59,262 nt of DNA from an uncultured Megasphaera sp. (GTDB lineage Bacteria; Bacillota; Negativicutes; Veillonellales; Megasphaeraceae), in NCBI GenBank assembly GCA_900540735.1, contig UQHB01000016.1, positions 1 through 59,262 of the forward strand, written 5' to 3'. This document shows, piece by piece, positions 15,021 through 23,167 of the stretch. The notes under the pieces are model-generated. The model did no database searches. It had not been told where the DNA came from and worked only from the letters and a program-made list of their open reading frames with translations. How positions within the stretch are numbered: position 1 is the first letter of the stretch; every line of letters begins with the position of its first letter. The translations under genes were made by a program, and so were the position numbers.

Positions 15021-16424
15021 GTGAAAACATACCAACCGATTACACCAGAAATCATTGCTAAATTAAAAGCCATTGTAGGCGATAAATACGTCAAAACGGA
15101 TAAAGATATTCTAGTCCAATACCAGACAGACTATGAAACAAATCCGCAAATGTTCCATGTCCCAGACGCATCCGTCATCCCGGCGAATGCCGAAGAAATT
15201 TCGCGCATTGTTAAGCTAGCAAACGAATACGACTTTCCTATTACCGTCCGCAGCGGCGGCACGAGCCTGGCAGACGGAGCCATTCCGGTCTGCGGTGGTC
15301 TCGTCCTTTCCATGGAACGGTTAAATAAAATCATTGAACTCAACGAAGAAGGCATGTACATGACCGTCGAAGCCGGTGTGCGCACGATTGACCTGCAGAA
15401 CGCCGCGAAAAAAGTCGGCCTACTCTACGCCGGTGACCCGTCTAGTGCCGAAAGCTGCCTCATTGGCGGTAACCTTGCCACCAATGCCGGTGGCCTCCGC
15501 GCCGTTCGCTACGGCGTAACGCGTCATCAAGTCTATGCCCTCGAAGTGGTCACACCTACAGGGGACATTGTCGAATGCGGCCGCATCCTCAAGAAATGCT
15601 CTACAGGCTACGACTTAGAACAACTCATCATCGGCTCCGAAGGGACCCTTGGCATCATTACGAAAGTCACAGTCAAGCTCATTCCCTTGCCACCGTATCG
15701 CTTCGATGTTCTGGCTATTTACACAGACCCAAAGAAAGCCCTTTACATGGTGCCGAAGCTTTTAAAAGCTGGCATTGACCCGACGAGCGTCGAATACATG
15801 GATAACTCTTACGTCCGCGACACAGCCGACTATTGCCAGTACAGCAACATGCCTCACTACGAAGACGGCATTTACGTCATCATTACAGTCGAAACGTTCC
15901 GTGAAGATGAACTCGATGCGAAGATGGACGAAACGTGCTCTATTTGCGAAGAATCCGGTGCTGTCGATGTCCTCGAAGCAGATGCACGCATTTGGAACAT
16001 GCGCCGTCACGTCCAAGTATCGTGCGAAATGAAGAGTAAAGTCTTCCTTACAGACGACGTAGTTGTCCCAGTCCATAAGATTGCGCCGACTATCGAAAAA
16101 ATTATGGACATTGGCAAGAATTATCCCTTCCAAGTCAAAATCAACGCCCACATTGGCGACGGCAACTTGCACATTGTCCTCCTCAAAATGGATATGGACG
16201 ACGACACGTGGAATAAAAATGTCGAAGAATTCCATCAGCAAGTCTATGAATATGCATACAGCGTTGGCGGCCGTCTCGCTGGCGAACACGGCATTGGCGC
16301 GAAGAAGCTCAAATACATGGAAGAATTTACACCAAAAGGCGAACTGGCCATGATGAAAACGATTAAACGTGCCATGGATCCAAAGCTCATTTTAAATCCC
16401 GGTAAGTTAATCGATGTGGAATAG
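15021..16424 (+). CDS. FAD-linked oxidase, GlcD/D-lactate dehydrogenase type
   Basis: 467-residue flavoprotein that oxidises a 2-hydroxy acid, most likely D-lactate or glycolate. N-terminal PCMH FAD domain (VRSGGTSLADGAIP, CLIGGNLATNAGGLRAV, GSEGTLGIITKVT) and C-terminal FAD-oxidase domain with INAHIGDGNLHIVLL and LAGEHGIGAKKLKYM. GTG start with GGGGG 7 nt upstream; a possible extended -10 (TGCTAGAAT) lies at 14983-14990. Unlike many homologues it has no adjacent Fe-S subunit (GlcF) or EtfAB genes. No signal peptide. Confidence 0.9.
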   Translation: MKTYQPITPEIIAKLKAIVGDKYVKTDKDILVQYQTDYETNPQMFHVPDASVIPANAEEISRIVKLANEYDFPITVRSGGTSLADGAIPVCGGLVLSMERLNKIIELNEEGMYMTVEAGVRTIDLQNAAKKVGLLYAGDPSSAESCLIGGNLATNAGGLRAVRYGVTRHQVYALEVVTPTGDIVECGRILKKCSTGYDLEQLIIGSEGTLGIITKVTVKLIPLPPYRFDVLAIYTDPKKALYMVPKLLKAGIDPTSVEYMDNSYVRDTADYCQYSNMPHYEDGIYVIITVETFREDELDAKMDETCSICEESGAVDVLEADARIWNMRRHVQVSCEMKSKVFLTDDVVVPVHKIAPTIEKIMDIGKNYPFQVKINAHIGDGNLHIVLLKMDMDDDTWNKNVEEFHQQVYEYAYSVGGRLAGEHGIGAKKLKYMEEFTPKGELAMMKTIKRAMDPKLILNPGKLIDVE

Positions 16425-16443
16425 AAAAATACATCATTCCACC

Positions 16444-16472
16444 TTGACAATACAATCTAAACCGAGTACGAT
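16444..16472 (+). promoter_or_regulatory. promoter of the MetQ-like gene
   Basis: TTGACA (16444-16449), 17-nt spacer, TACGAT (16467-16472). The leader of about 30 nt is too short for a SAM riboswitch or T-box. Confidence 0.7.
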
Positions 16473-16510
16473 AGACACAACTATTTTACGTTGAAAGGAC
16501 GGATTCATTC

Positions 16511-17347
16511 ATGAAGAGTATTTTCAAACAATTCCTCGCTGCATCCCTCATTGCAGCAACGGCACTCTTCGCTGCTGGCTGCGGCAGCTCCTCTGATTCT
16601 GGCTCTGCCAATAACGGCGGCGGCGACAAGAAAGAAATCAAAGTCGGCGTAACGGCTGGACCGCACGCAGAAATTATGGACGAAGTCGCTAAAGAAGCAG
16701 CAAAACAAGGCATTACCATTAAAGTCGTTGAATTTAACGATTTCGTACAGCCTGACAAAGCCTTAGCTGAAGGCGATTTGGAATTAAACTCGTACCAACA
16801 TCAGCCGTACCTCGACAGTACAGTCCAGAAACAAGGGTTAAAACTCACCTCTATTGGCAAAACGATTTTAATGCCTATGGCTATTTACTCGCACAAATAT
16901 AAATCTATAGACGAAATCGCAGACGGTGCGAAAGTTGCGATTCCAAACGACCCGTCGAACGGTGCCCGGGCCCTCCTTTTACTGCAAAAAGCAGGTCTCA
17001 TTACCCTCAAAAACGGGGACTCTATTGATGCCTCTGTAGCAGACGTAACGGGCAACCCGAAAAACCTCCAGTTCGTAGAACTCGAAGCCGCTCAGATTTC
17101 TCGTTCCTTAGACGATGTAGACTTTGCTTGTGTCAATACAAACTACGCCATTCCGGCTGGCCTCAATCCGCAGAAAGATTCTATTTACTTAGAAGATAAA
17201 GAATCGCCGTATGCTTGCATCATTGCCGTTCGTGACGAAGATAAAGACAACGCTACGTACAAGAAGATCGTAGAAATTTATCAGTCCGACGCGATTAAGA
17301 AATTCATTAATGACAAATACCAAGGCTCTATTTTACCGGCCTTCTAA
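16511..17347 (+). CDS. MetQ/NlpA family lipoprotein
   Basis: Substrate-binding lipoprotein of the methionine ABC family, 278 residues. Signal peptide with lipobox LFAAGC (Cys near residue 18), then a Gly/Ser/Asn linker. The mature domain has KVGVTAGPHAEIMDEV, the family's LELNSYQHQPYLD, and the IPNDPSNGARALLLLQ segment. Methionine or a close relative is the likely ligand. No ATPase (metN) or permease (metI) gene is adjacent: monocistronic, own promoter and terminator. Confidence 0.92.
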   Translation: MKSIFKQFLAASLIAATALFAAGCGSSSDSGSANNGGGDKKEIKVGVTAGPHAEIMDEVAKEAAKQGITIKVVEFNDFVQPDKALAEGDLELNSYQHQPYLDSTVQKQGLKLTSIGKTILMPMAIYSHKYKSIDEIADGAKVAIPNDPSNGARALLLLQKAGLITLKNGDSIDASVADVTGNPKNLQFVELEAAQISRSLDDVDFACVNTNYAIPAGLNPQKDSIYLEDKESPYACIIAVRDEDKDNATYKKIVEIYQSDAIKKFINDKYQGSILPAF

Positions 17348-17362
17348 TCTAGTGGTAACGAC

Positions 17363-17395
17363 ACTGCGCAGTTCTTCGGAATTGCGCAGTTTTTA
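17363..17395 (+). terminator. terminator of the MetQ-like gene
   Basis: ACTGCGCAGTTC (17363-17374) pairs with GAATTGCGCAGT (17379-17390) with one G-U pair around a UUCG tetraloop closed by C-G, followed by T's. Very stable. Confidence 0.92.
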
Positions 17396-17404
17396 TATTC
17401 TCTA

Positions 17405-17433
17405 CTGACAAGGTGCTCTTTTCCTGTTATAAT
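17405..17433 (+). promoter_or_regulatory. thioredoxin promoter
   Basis: CTGACA (17405-17410), 17-nt spacer ending in TGT, TATAAT (17428-17433). Both a near-consensus -35 and an extended -10, so probably strong. Confidence 0.8.
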
Positions 17434-17480
17434 AGAGTCATCATCTACAAGATGTAACCATATTCTAAGGAGTGATTACT

Positions 17481-17789
17481 ATGGCAGTTTTGACCATTAC
17501 AAAAGATAACTTTAACGCTGAAGTCGTAAAATCTAACCAAACCGTTCTCGTTGATTTCTGGGCAACCTGGTGCGGCCCGTGCTCTATGATGGGCCCTATT
17601 GTCGATGAAATCGCAGCAGAACGGCCGGACGTTAAAGTCGGCAAAATCAATGTCGATAACGAACGGGATTTGGCTAAACAGTTCCGCGTTCTCAGCATTC
17701 CGACCCTCGTCATCTTCCGTGACGGCGTACCTATTGACCGCATCGTCGGCGTACAACCTAAAGAAGATATTCTCGCTAAATTAAAATAA
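17481..17789 (+). CDS. trxA: thioredoxin
   Basis: Small redox protein of 102 residues with the classic active site WCGPC (FWATWCGPCSMMG) and the cis-proline segment SIPTLVIF. Reduces disulfides in cytoplasmic proteins using electrons from thioredoxin reductase, which is not in the window. ATG at 17481 is chosen because AAGGAG ends 8 nt before it; an upstream in-frame GTG at 17472 overlaps that site. Single-gene unit with its own promoter and terminator. Confidence 0.95.
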   Translation: MAVLTITKDNFNAEVVKSNQTVLVDFWATWCGPCSMMGPIVDEIAAERPDVKVGKINVDNERDLAKQFRVLSIPTLVIFRDGVPIDRIVGVQPKEDILAKLK

Positions 17790-17806
17790 TCTAATGTTCC
17801 ATCATC

Positions 17807-17847
17807 AAAAGGCATGAATCCCGTACTCTACAGGACTCATGCCTTTT
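17807..17847. terminator. bidirectional terminator between trxA and brnQ
   Basis: AAAAGGCATGA (17807-17817) pairs with TCATGCCTTTT (17837-17847); A and T runs on both sides let it serve the converging genes. Confidence 0.85.
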
Positions 17848-17870
17848 GACGTATATTGAATTCGTGCGTA

Positions 17871-19190
17871 TTATTGCTGCACTGCTAACTTATCTTTCCC
17901 GGTCACTTTGTAGAGAATTGCACCACCGACAAAGCCGATAATAAAGGGAATAATCCAGCCAAAACCGTACGTCGAAAGCGGTGTAGCTGCGACAATAGCT
18001 TTGGCAAAGCCCAAGCTAGATAAGCCTGGGAAGGATTCTAAAAAGGCAAATACTGTAACCAAATATACAGACCCTTTATAGGCACCGTCGTTAGGAACGA
18101 CACGGGACAAAATCCCTAAGACGAGTAACGCCAAGCACGGCGGATAGGTAACGCCAAAAATCCAGCCAACATACGTAACGATGCCGTCGACACCGAGGAG
18201 AGCCGTCAACGCCGACAAGATACTGCAGCCAATAGCGACGGTCTTATATCCTAATTTGCTCGTTCTCGTACTCGTAAATTCAGCAACAGCCGCAATCTGG
18301 CCAATAGCCGTCGTCAAGCAAGCCAAAACAACAGCAATACCCATAGGAATCATTACCCAGCCGCCAACGCGCTGAATAATAGCGACGAGCAATTCTGCAC
18401 GGCCAATCGTTTTTGGATAATCGCCACTGACGCAAGCCCCCATGTATAAGAGAGCACCGTAAATAATCAAGAGCAAAATGAAAGCGACAACGCCACAATA
18501 GATGAGTACTTTATTGCGCTGGCCAATGGTCGTATACCCTTTGCCCTTAATGGAGCTAATGAAAACGGCTGCCATAATAAAGCTGACGAGTACGTCACCC
18601 GTGTTATAGCCGCCTAAAAAAGCATTGACGAAAGGCTGTGGCACTTGCGGATCAATAGGTGTGCCCAAGGGATTGACAATCCCTAAAATCGAAACGACGA
18701 CTAAAATCAACGCTAAGAGCGGTGTTAAATACTTGCCCATCCGGTCCATAACATCGTTTTGTTCTTTTACGAAGAAGTAGCAAATAATGAAATACACAAT
18801 AACTAACGGAATAAATGGTGTACTCGGAAGATTCCCTTGAATGCCGAGCTGAATAGCTGTCGCACAGGTACGCGGAATCGAGACGAATGTACATACAATC
18901 ATCAAGGCTGCAAGCAAAATATTATACGTGTATTTGCCTACATGTTCTGTAATCGCATGAACGTCCCCATTTAAGCCAATGACGATTAATGTAAAAATAG
19001 GAAGAAAAATACCAGAAAGCGTCAACCCAGATAAGCCAGCAAAAACAGCGGCCCCACTATCAAGGCCTAATTGCGGTGGAAAAATCAAGTTACCTGCACC
19101 AAAATACGTAGCAAAGAAAGCGAAACCCAAGATAAATACATCCAGTATTTTAATGCCTCCCTGCGTAGGAGAAGAATCACTTCTCATCAT
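17871..19190 (-). CDS. brnQ: branched-chain amino acid carrier (BrnQ)
   Basis: LIVCS-family cation symporter for Leu, Ile and Val, 439 residues with about 12 membrane segments. The N terminus carries the family pattern FATYFGAGNLIFPPQLGLDSG; internal YTTIGQRNKV and GWVMIPMGIAVVLACLTTAIG match BrnQ. Starts with two ATGs after GGGGG. The leader has TATAAT and a TAACTAGTTA palindrome. No T-box signature is seen. Monocistronic. Confidence 0.93.
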   Translation of the reverse strand: MMRSDSSPTQGGIKILDVFILGFAFFATYFGAGNLIFPPQLGLDSGAAVFAGLSGLTLSGIFLPIFTLIVIGLNGDVHAITEHVGKYTYNILLAALMIVCTFVSIPRTCATAIQLGIQGNLPSTPFIPLVIVYFIICYFFVKEQNDVMDRMGKYLTPLLALILVVVSILGIVNPLGTPIDPQVPQPFVNAFLGGYNTGDVLVSFIMAAVFISSIKGKGYTTIGQRNKVLIYCGVVAFILLLIIYGALLYMGACVSGDYPKTIGRAELLVAIIQRVGGWVMIPMGIAVVLACLTTAIGQIAAVAEFTSTRTSKLGYKTVAIGCSILSALTALLGVDGIVTYVGWIFGVTYPPCLALLVLGILSRVVPNDGAYKGSVYLVTVFAFLESFPGLSSLGFAKAIVAATPLSTYGFGWIIPFIIGFVGGAILYKVTGKDKLAVQQ

Positions 19191-19207
19191 ACATGCCCCC
19201 TTAAACG

Positions 19208-19220
19208 ATTAACTAGTTAT
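19208..19220. promoter_or_regulatory. TAACTAGTTA palindrome, copy 1
   Basis: The 13-mer ATTAACTAGTTAT, containing the perfect palindrome TAACTAGTTA, lies 18 nt upstream of brnQ. The identical 13-mer occurs before the MFS gene at 42155-42167. Possible shared operator. Confidence 0.35.
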
Positions 19221-19277
19221 CACACATTATATAAAAAATAAAATTTTATTTATTTTCCCCCTTTTGTTTTATTTTAT

Positions 19278-19310
19278 AATGTGATGAATTGTTTTTTATT
19301 ATATCACATT
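19278..19310. repeat. inverted repeat between brnQ and pdxY
   Basis: AATGTGAT (19278-19285) and ATCACATT (19303-19310) are perfect inverted copies 17 nt apart in the AT-rich divergent region. Function unknown; operator possible. Confidence 0.35.
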
Positions 19311-19343
19311 CGTTCCATAGATAACAATAACTTCATGTAGACA

Positions 19344-19369
19344 GAGACAGAAATTTTCTCATCTGTCTC
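19344..19369. promoter_or_regulatory. inverted repeat just upstream of the pdxY -35
   Basis: GAGACAGA (19344-19351) and TCTGTCTC (19362-19369), perfect 8-bp arms, end 1 nt before the -35 of the pyridoxamine kinase promoter. The position suits an activator or repressor site. Confidence 0.4.
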
Positions 19370-19370
19370 A

Positions 19371-19399
19371 TTTACGTCATCTATTTTAACCGTTATACT
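19371..19399 (+). promoter_or_regulatory. promoter of the pyridoxamine kinase gene
   Basis: TTTACG (19371-19376), 17-nt spacer, TATACT (19394-19399), then AAGGAGG shortly before the ATG. Confidence 0.65.
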
Positions 19400-19433
19400 A
19401 AGAGTACAGTTTAAGTTTTAAGGAGGAAGTATC

Positions 19434-20261
19434 ATGGCAACAAAACGTGTACTCGCAATTCATGATTTATGTTCTTTTGGCCGTTGCTCCCTGACGGCTG
19501 CGATTCCCGTGCTGTCTGCACAAGGTATCCAAGTCTGCCCGTTCCCAACAGCAATCTTCAGTAATAACCTGACGTACGGCAATTTTACTTTTTCAGACTT
19601 TACGCCGCATATGACCGAATTTATGGACAAATGGCAGCATTTAGGCTTTTCGTACGATGCCATTTATAGCGGCTTCCTCGGCGATGCCGGACAAATTGCC
19701 ATCGTCTTAGATGCGATCAACCGCTTTGCCAAAAAGGACACGCTCGTCGTCGTCGACCCAGCTATGGCCGATGATGGTAACCTCTATCCTGTTTTCAAAC
19801 CGGATATTGTCCCGGAAATGCGTAAACTCATCAGTAAAGCTACGCTGATTACGCCAAACTATACAGAAGCTACGCTCTTGCTGGATGAACCGTACTCCAG
19901 TGATATCCAGAGCAGTGAAACTTTGCAAGACCTTTGCCAACGCTTATCCACCATAGGGCCGAAACAAGTCGTCATTACGAGTGTCCCTGCTACAGAAGAC
20001 GAAATTAAAGTCGCGTGCTACGATGCTGACCACGCGACCTACGATGAATGTACAACACCCAAAATCCCCTTTAGTACTTGCGGCACAGGCGATGTATTTA
20101 CGAGCGTCTTGACAGGTTCGCTCATGAATGGCTTAGATTTGCATAAAGCAGTTGCTAAAGCCACGGATTTCCTTAGTTACGTTATTAATTATACGCATGA
20201 ATCAGGTTCTGATTATCGCGAAGGCGTACAGGTAGAACCATGCTTACGGCAATTGCTGTAA
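19434..20261 (+). CDS. pyridoxamine kinase (PdxY/PdxK-like)
   Basis: Ribokinase-like kinase, 275 residues, that phosphorylates pyridoxal, pyridoxine or pyridoxamine in the B6 salvage route. N-terminal AIHDLCSFGRCSLTAAIPVL matches the Firmicute pyridoxamine-kinase branch; VVDPAMADDG and TPNYTEATLLL follow, and the catalytic anion-hole motif is TCGTGDVFTS with the Asp base. A thiamine-type hydroxymethylpyrimidine kinase is less likely given the N-terminal pattern. Own promoter; bidirectional terminator after it. Confidence 0.87.
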   Translation: MATKRVLAIHDLCSFGRCSLTAAIPVLSAQGIQVCPFPTAIFSNNLTYGNFTFSDFTPHMTEFMDKWQHLGFSYDAIYSGFLGDAGQIAIVLDAINRFAKKDTLVVVDPAMADDGNLYPVFKPDIVPEMRKLISKATLITPNYTEATLLLDEPYSSDIQSSETLQDLCQRLSTIGPKQVVITSVPATEDEIKVACYDADHATYDECTTPKIPFSTCGTGDVFTSVLTGSLMNGLDLHKAVAKATDFLSYVINYTHESGSDYREGVQVEPCLRQLL

Positions 20262-20282
20262 ACCAATATCTATATACGATGA

Positions 20283-20319
20283 AAAAAGGCTCTGCTACAA
20301 TGCGTAACAGAGTCTTTTT
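20283..20319. terminator. bidirectional terminator between pdxY and the CitMHS gene
   Basis: AAAGGCTCTG (20285-20294) pairs with CAGAGTCTTT (20308-20317) with one G-U pair; A run before and T run after, so it serves both converging genes. Confidence 0.85.
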
Positions 20320-20328
20320 CGTATGTTC

Positions 20329-21624
20329 TTATAACGGAATAACTTGTAAAATAATGGCTACTGCTAAAATTACGAGTGATACGAGCCATGACCAGAAGAA
20401 CGTATGCTTTTGGTGTTCTCCCAAATCGATGCCCGTTAAGCCAATTAATAAGAATGTTGCTGGCGTAAGTGGTGAAATCGGAAAGCCCAAGGTCATTTGT
20501 CCCACAATTGCAGCACGGCCTAAGTCAACACCAGCCATACCGACAGTTTCAGCAGTCTTCGCCAAGACCGGCAAGACAGCAAAGTAGAAGCTATCTGGGT
20601 CGAAGACCAAGCTTGCCGGCATAGAAATGATACCAATCACAACAGCAAAGTGCGACGCCAAGGCATCTGGCAAAATGCTGGCTAACCCTTCAGCCATCGC
20701 ATGGAGCATACCGGCACCTTTCATAATACCGGCAAAGATACCAGCTGCAAAGAGGACACTTGCCATCATGAGTGCTGACTTGGCATGTGTATCAATGAGT
20801 TTGCTTTGGAGCTCTAAGCTAGGATAATTGACAGCCAAAGCAATAACTAAGGCTACCATAAAGCAGCCGACTGGCGGCAATGTACCATGTACTAAGGCAA
20901 CGACGGTTGCAATAATGAGGATAACATTAAACCAAAAGAGCTTAGGGCGACGCAATGCCGCTTCTTCTTCAGATAAAGCCGATACGGACAAATCAATATG
21001 CGCTAAGACCGTGCCTAACCGCCGTTTCTCTTTGATGCCAAAACAAGCGGAAATCAAGATACCGCAGAGCATCCCACAAAGTTGCGGAATAACCATGGGT
21101 GCATATAAGTCCGTAACCGGTAATTCTAAGGCAGCTGCAGCACGGAGCGTAGGACCGCCCCAAGGGACAATATTCATGGTTCCTGCGCCAAGAGCCACAG
21201 TAGTTGCTAAAACTTTCTTGCTCATTTGTAATTTTTCAAAAATCGGTAACATGGCCGGAATAGTAATCAAAAAGGTAGCTGCGCCAGAACCATCAAGATG
21301 GACTAAGGACGTAATAATAAAGGTTCCTACGCAAATTTTAATAGGGTCTGTGCCAACGACTTTCATAATCGCATTGACGATGCGTTCAAAGACACCGGCA
21401 TCACCCATAATGGTAAAGAATAGTACTGCGAAAATAAACATAGCTCCTGTAGGGGCAACAATTTTAATACCGTCCAGCATATATTTGCCCATAGACGCAC
21501 CTTGCCCAATGGCAAGGCACGCAATGACAGGAATAGCTATGAGGGCTGACATAGTAGACAGCTTTTTAGTCATAATAGCTGCCAAGAGCACGAGGACTGT
21601 AATGAACCCTACAATCGCCAGCAT
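20329..21624 (-). CDS. CitMHS-family carboxylate transporter
   Basis: Membrane carrier of 431 residues and about 11-12 segments, CitMHS (citrate-Mg2+/H+ symporter) family. Supporting stretches: MLAIVGFITVLVLLAAIM, GTFIITSLVHLDGSGAATFL, NIVPWGGPTLRAA and FPISPLTPATFLLIG; the last two match family signatures for substrate and metal handling. Last gene of the AtuA operon, 28 nt after the CoA-transferase, so it probably imports the acid that the transferase activates. Substrate may not be citrate. Confidence 0.88.
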   Translation of the reverse strand: MLAIVGFITVLVLLAAIMTKKLSTMSALIAIPVIACLAIGQGASMGKYMLDGIKIVAPTGAMFIFAVLFFTIMGDAGVFERIVNAIMKVVGTDPIKICVGTFIITSLVHLDGSGAATFLITIPAMLPIFEKLQMSKKVLATTVALGAGTMNIVPWGGPTLRAAAALELPVTDLYAPMVIPQLCGMLCGILISACFGIKEKRRLGTVLAHIDLSVSALSEEEAALRRPKLFWFNVILIIATVVALVHGTLPPVGCFMVALVIALAVNYPSLELQSKLIDTHAKSALMMASVLFAAGIFAGIMKGAGMLHAMAEGLASILPDALASHFAVVIGIISMPASLVFDPDSFYFAVLPVLAKTAETVGMAGVDLGRAAIVGQMTLGFPISPLTPATFLLIGLTGIDLGEHQKHTFFWSWLVSLVILAVAIILQVIPL

Positions 21625-21652
21625 AGTATTCCCCCTTTCTCATAGGGATGGG

Positions 21653-22831
21653 TTATTTAGTAAAATAGGCAATATCATCTTCATTCATTTGGAGTACATC
21701 AGCGAGGACATCCTTGGTGTCGCGGCCTAAGGTTGGGGCTTTGGCATAAGAATAATCTTCTGCTTCCGTCATTTTAATAGGATTGCCAGTAACACGCATT
21801 TTCCCGTCAATAGGATGGTCGATTTCACAAATCATTTTCCGTGCTTTTGCAATGTGTTCATCTTCAACGACATCTTTAACATCGTGAATTGGCGCACAAG
21901 GTACACTATGACTACGCAAGAGCTGAATAATATCAGCCGCTGTATGTTGTTTCGTCCAAGACGTAACCATTTCATAGAGAATCGGTTTCTGATTGGCTCT
22001 ATCTTTATTTAATTTGAAACGTTCATCAGCAAACCAATCAGGATGTTCTGTAGCTTCGCAGAACCGTTCCCAAATAGCGTCGTTGCCGACACCAATAACA
22101 ATCCACTTATCAGCTGTTTCAAAGGAGTCATAAGGATAAATAAATTCATACTGATTGCCAGCGCGCTTCGGAATACGGCCTTCGACCATGTAAATTTCGG
22201 TAATTGTTTCCATGGCACTCACGGAGCAATCGACAAGTCCAATATCAACGTATTCACCATGATGTTGTGTATTCCGTCCTTGCAATGCCGCAAGGATACC
22301 GATGCAGCAATTCAAGCCGCCTAAGACATCGCCAATAGCCGTACCAGTCCGCGTCGGCGGAGAATCAGGCCAACCAGTAACACTCATCATGCCGCTCAAG
22401 GCTTGGGCAATGACATCATATCCCGGCAAGGAACGATATGGGCCAGTTTGCCCAAAACCAGAAATAGAAGCAAAGACAATATTAGGATTTAATTTTTTCA
22501 CTTCTTCGTAAGAAAATCCCATTTTAGCAATAGTGCCAGGTTTGAAATTTTCTACAAAAACATCAGACTTTTTAATCAATTCACGGAGCACATCTTTTGC
22601 TTTTTCATCGCGCAAATTGAGGACGATACTCTTTTTATTGCGGTTTAAGTTAGCGTAGTACGCACTAATATCTCCAGCAAAAGGAGGATATGCACGGCTA
22701 TCGTCGCCATGAACAGGCGTTTCGATTTTGATGACTTCAGCACCCATATCAGCTAAGAGCATCGTACAATACGGGCCGGAAAGGACACGAGTTAAATCTA
22801 AGACGCGAATACCTGCTAACGGTTTGGACAT
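21653..22831 (-). CDS. class III (CaiB/BaiF) CoA-transferase
   Basis: Family III CoA-transferase, 392 residues, moving CoA from an acyl-CoA donor to a carboxylic acid. N-terminal LAGIRVLDLTRVLSGPYCTMLLADMGAEVIKIE is typical (spanning residues 5-37); the catalytic Asp lies in VDIGLVDCSVSAM. NRNKKSIVLNLRDEKAK and PGYDVIAQALSGMMSVTG are also family hallmarks. Closest named relatives include formyl-CoA, succinyl-CoA and L-carnitine transferases, but substrate cannot be told. In the sigma-54-type AtuA operon. Confidence 0.92.
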   Translation of the reverse strand: MSKPLAGIRVLDLTRVLSGPYCTMLLADMGAEVIKIETPVHGDDSRAYPPFAGDISAYYANLNRNKKSIVLNLRDEKAKDVLRELIKKSDVFVENFKPGTIAKMGFSYEEVKKLNPNIVFASISGFGQTGPYRSLPGYDVIAQALSGMMSVTGWPDSPPTRTGTAIGDVLGGLNCCIGILAALQGRNTQHHGEYVDIGLVDCSVSAMETITEIYMVEGRIPKRAGNQYEFIYPYDSFETADKWIVIGVGNDAIWERFCEATEHPDWFADERFKLNKDRANQKPILYEMVTSWTKQHTAADIIQLLRSHSVPCAPIHDVKDVVEDEHIAKARKMICEIDHPIDGKMRVTGNPIKMTEAEDYSYAKAPTLGRDTKDVLADVLQMNEDDIAYFTK

Positions 22832-22843
22832 AGCTCTCCCCTC

Positions 22844-23164
22844 CTATTCGTCATCTACTTCAATATACATACGCAGCAATGCCGCTTCCATGCATTTACC
22901 GAGCGTATCAAGACGCAGGGACCGTGTGGCACCACCGTCTAAGGCATGATGCATGACGAAGTTAAAGCCATCGAGTTGAGGAAGGTCATAACGTACAACA
23001 TCGCCAAAGACGAGGCCTTCAAAGTGGCGGCGTACAGCATCGGGTGTAAGCTGTGCAGCCATGGCAGCATAATATTTCGGATGCCGTGCGTATAAGCAAA
23101 TATTCGATGTATCACTTTTATCGCCGCACCGACCATGGGCAATATCTTTTAATTGTACTTTCAT
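22844..23164 (-). CDS. AtuA-like ferredoxin-fold protein
   Basis: 106 residues. The pattern VQLKDIAHGRCGDKSDTSN is that of the small domain which in longer AtuA (DUF1446) proteins forms the C terminus; here it is a separate gene, 3 nt after the stop of the large AtuA gene. No metal-binding cysteine cluster despite the fold's name. Presumably forms a complex with the 452-residue neighbour. Function unknown. Confidence 0.82.
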   Translation of the reverse strand: MKVQLKDIAHGRCGDKSDTSNICLYARHPKYYAAMAAQLTPDAVRRHFEGLVFGDVVRYDLPQLDGFNFVMHHALDGGATRSLRLDTLGKCMEAALLRMYIEVDDE

Positions 23165-23167
23165 GAT

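Noticed and set aside
15762..16289. 175-codon open frame opposite the GlcD-type gene
   Set aside because: Antisense to a conserved flavoprotein with no start signal; the composition mirrors the plus-strand codons.
16473..16510. SAM riboswitch or T-box before the MetQ-like gene
   Set aside because: The leader after TTGACA-17-TACGAT is only about 30 nt, too short for either, and no terminator is present.
20828..21730. 300-codon open frame on the plus strand
   Set aside because: It lies wholly opposite the CitMHS and CoA-transferase genes, has low-complexity Lys/Ala/Pro composition and no ribosome site or homology; a shadow of the codon bias of the minus-strand gene.
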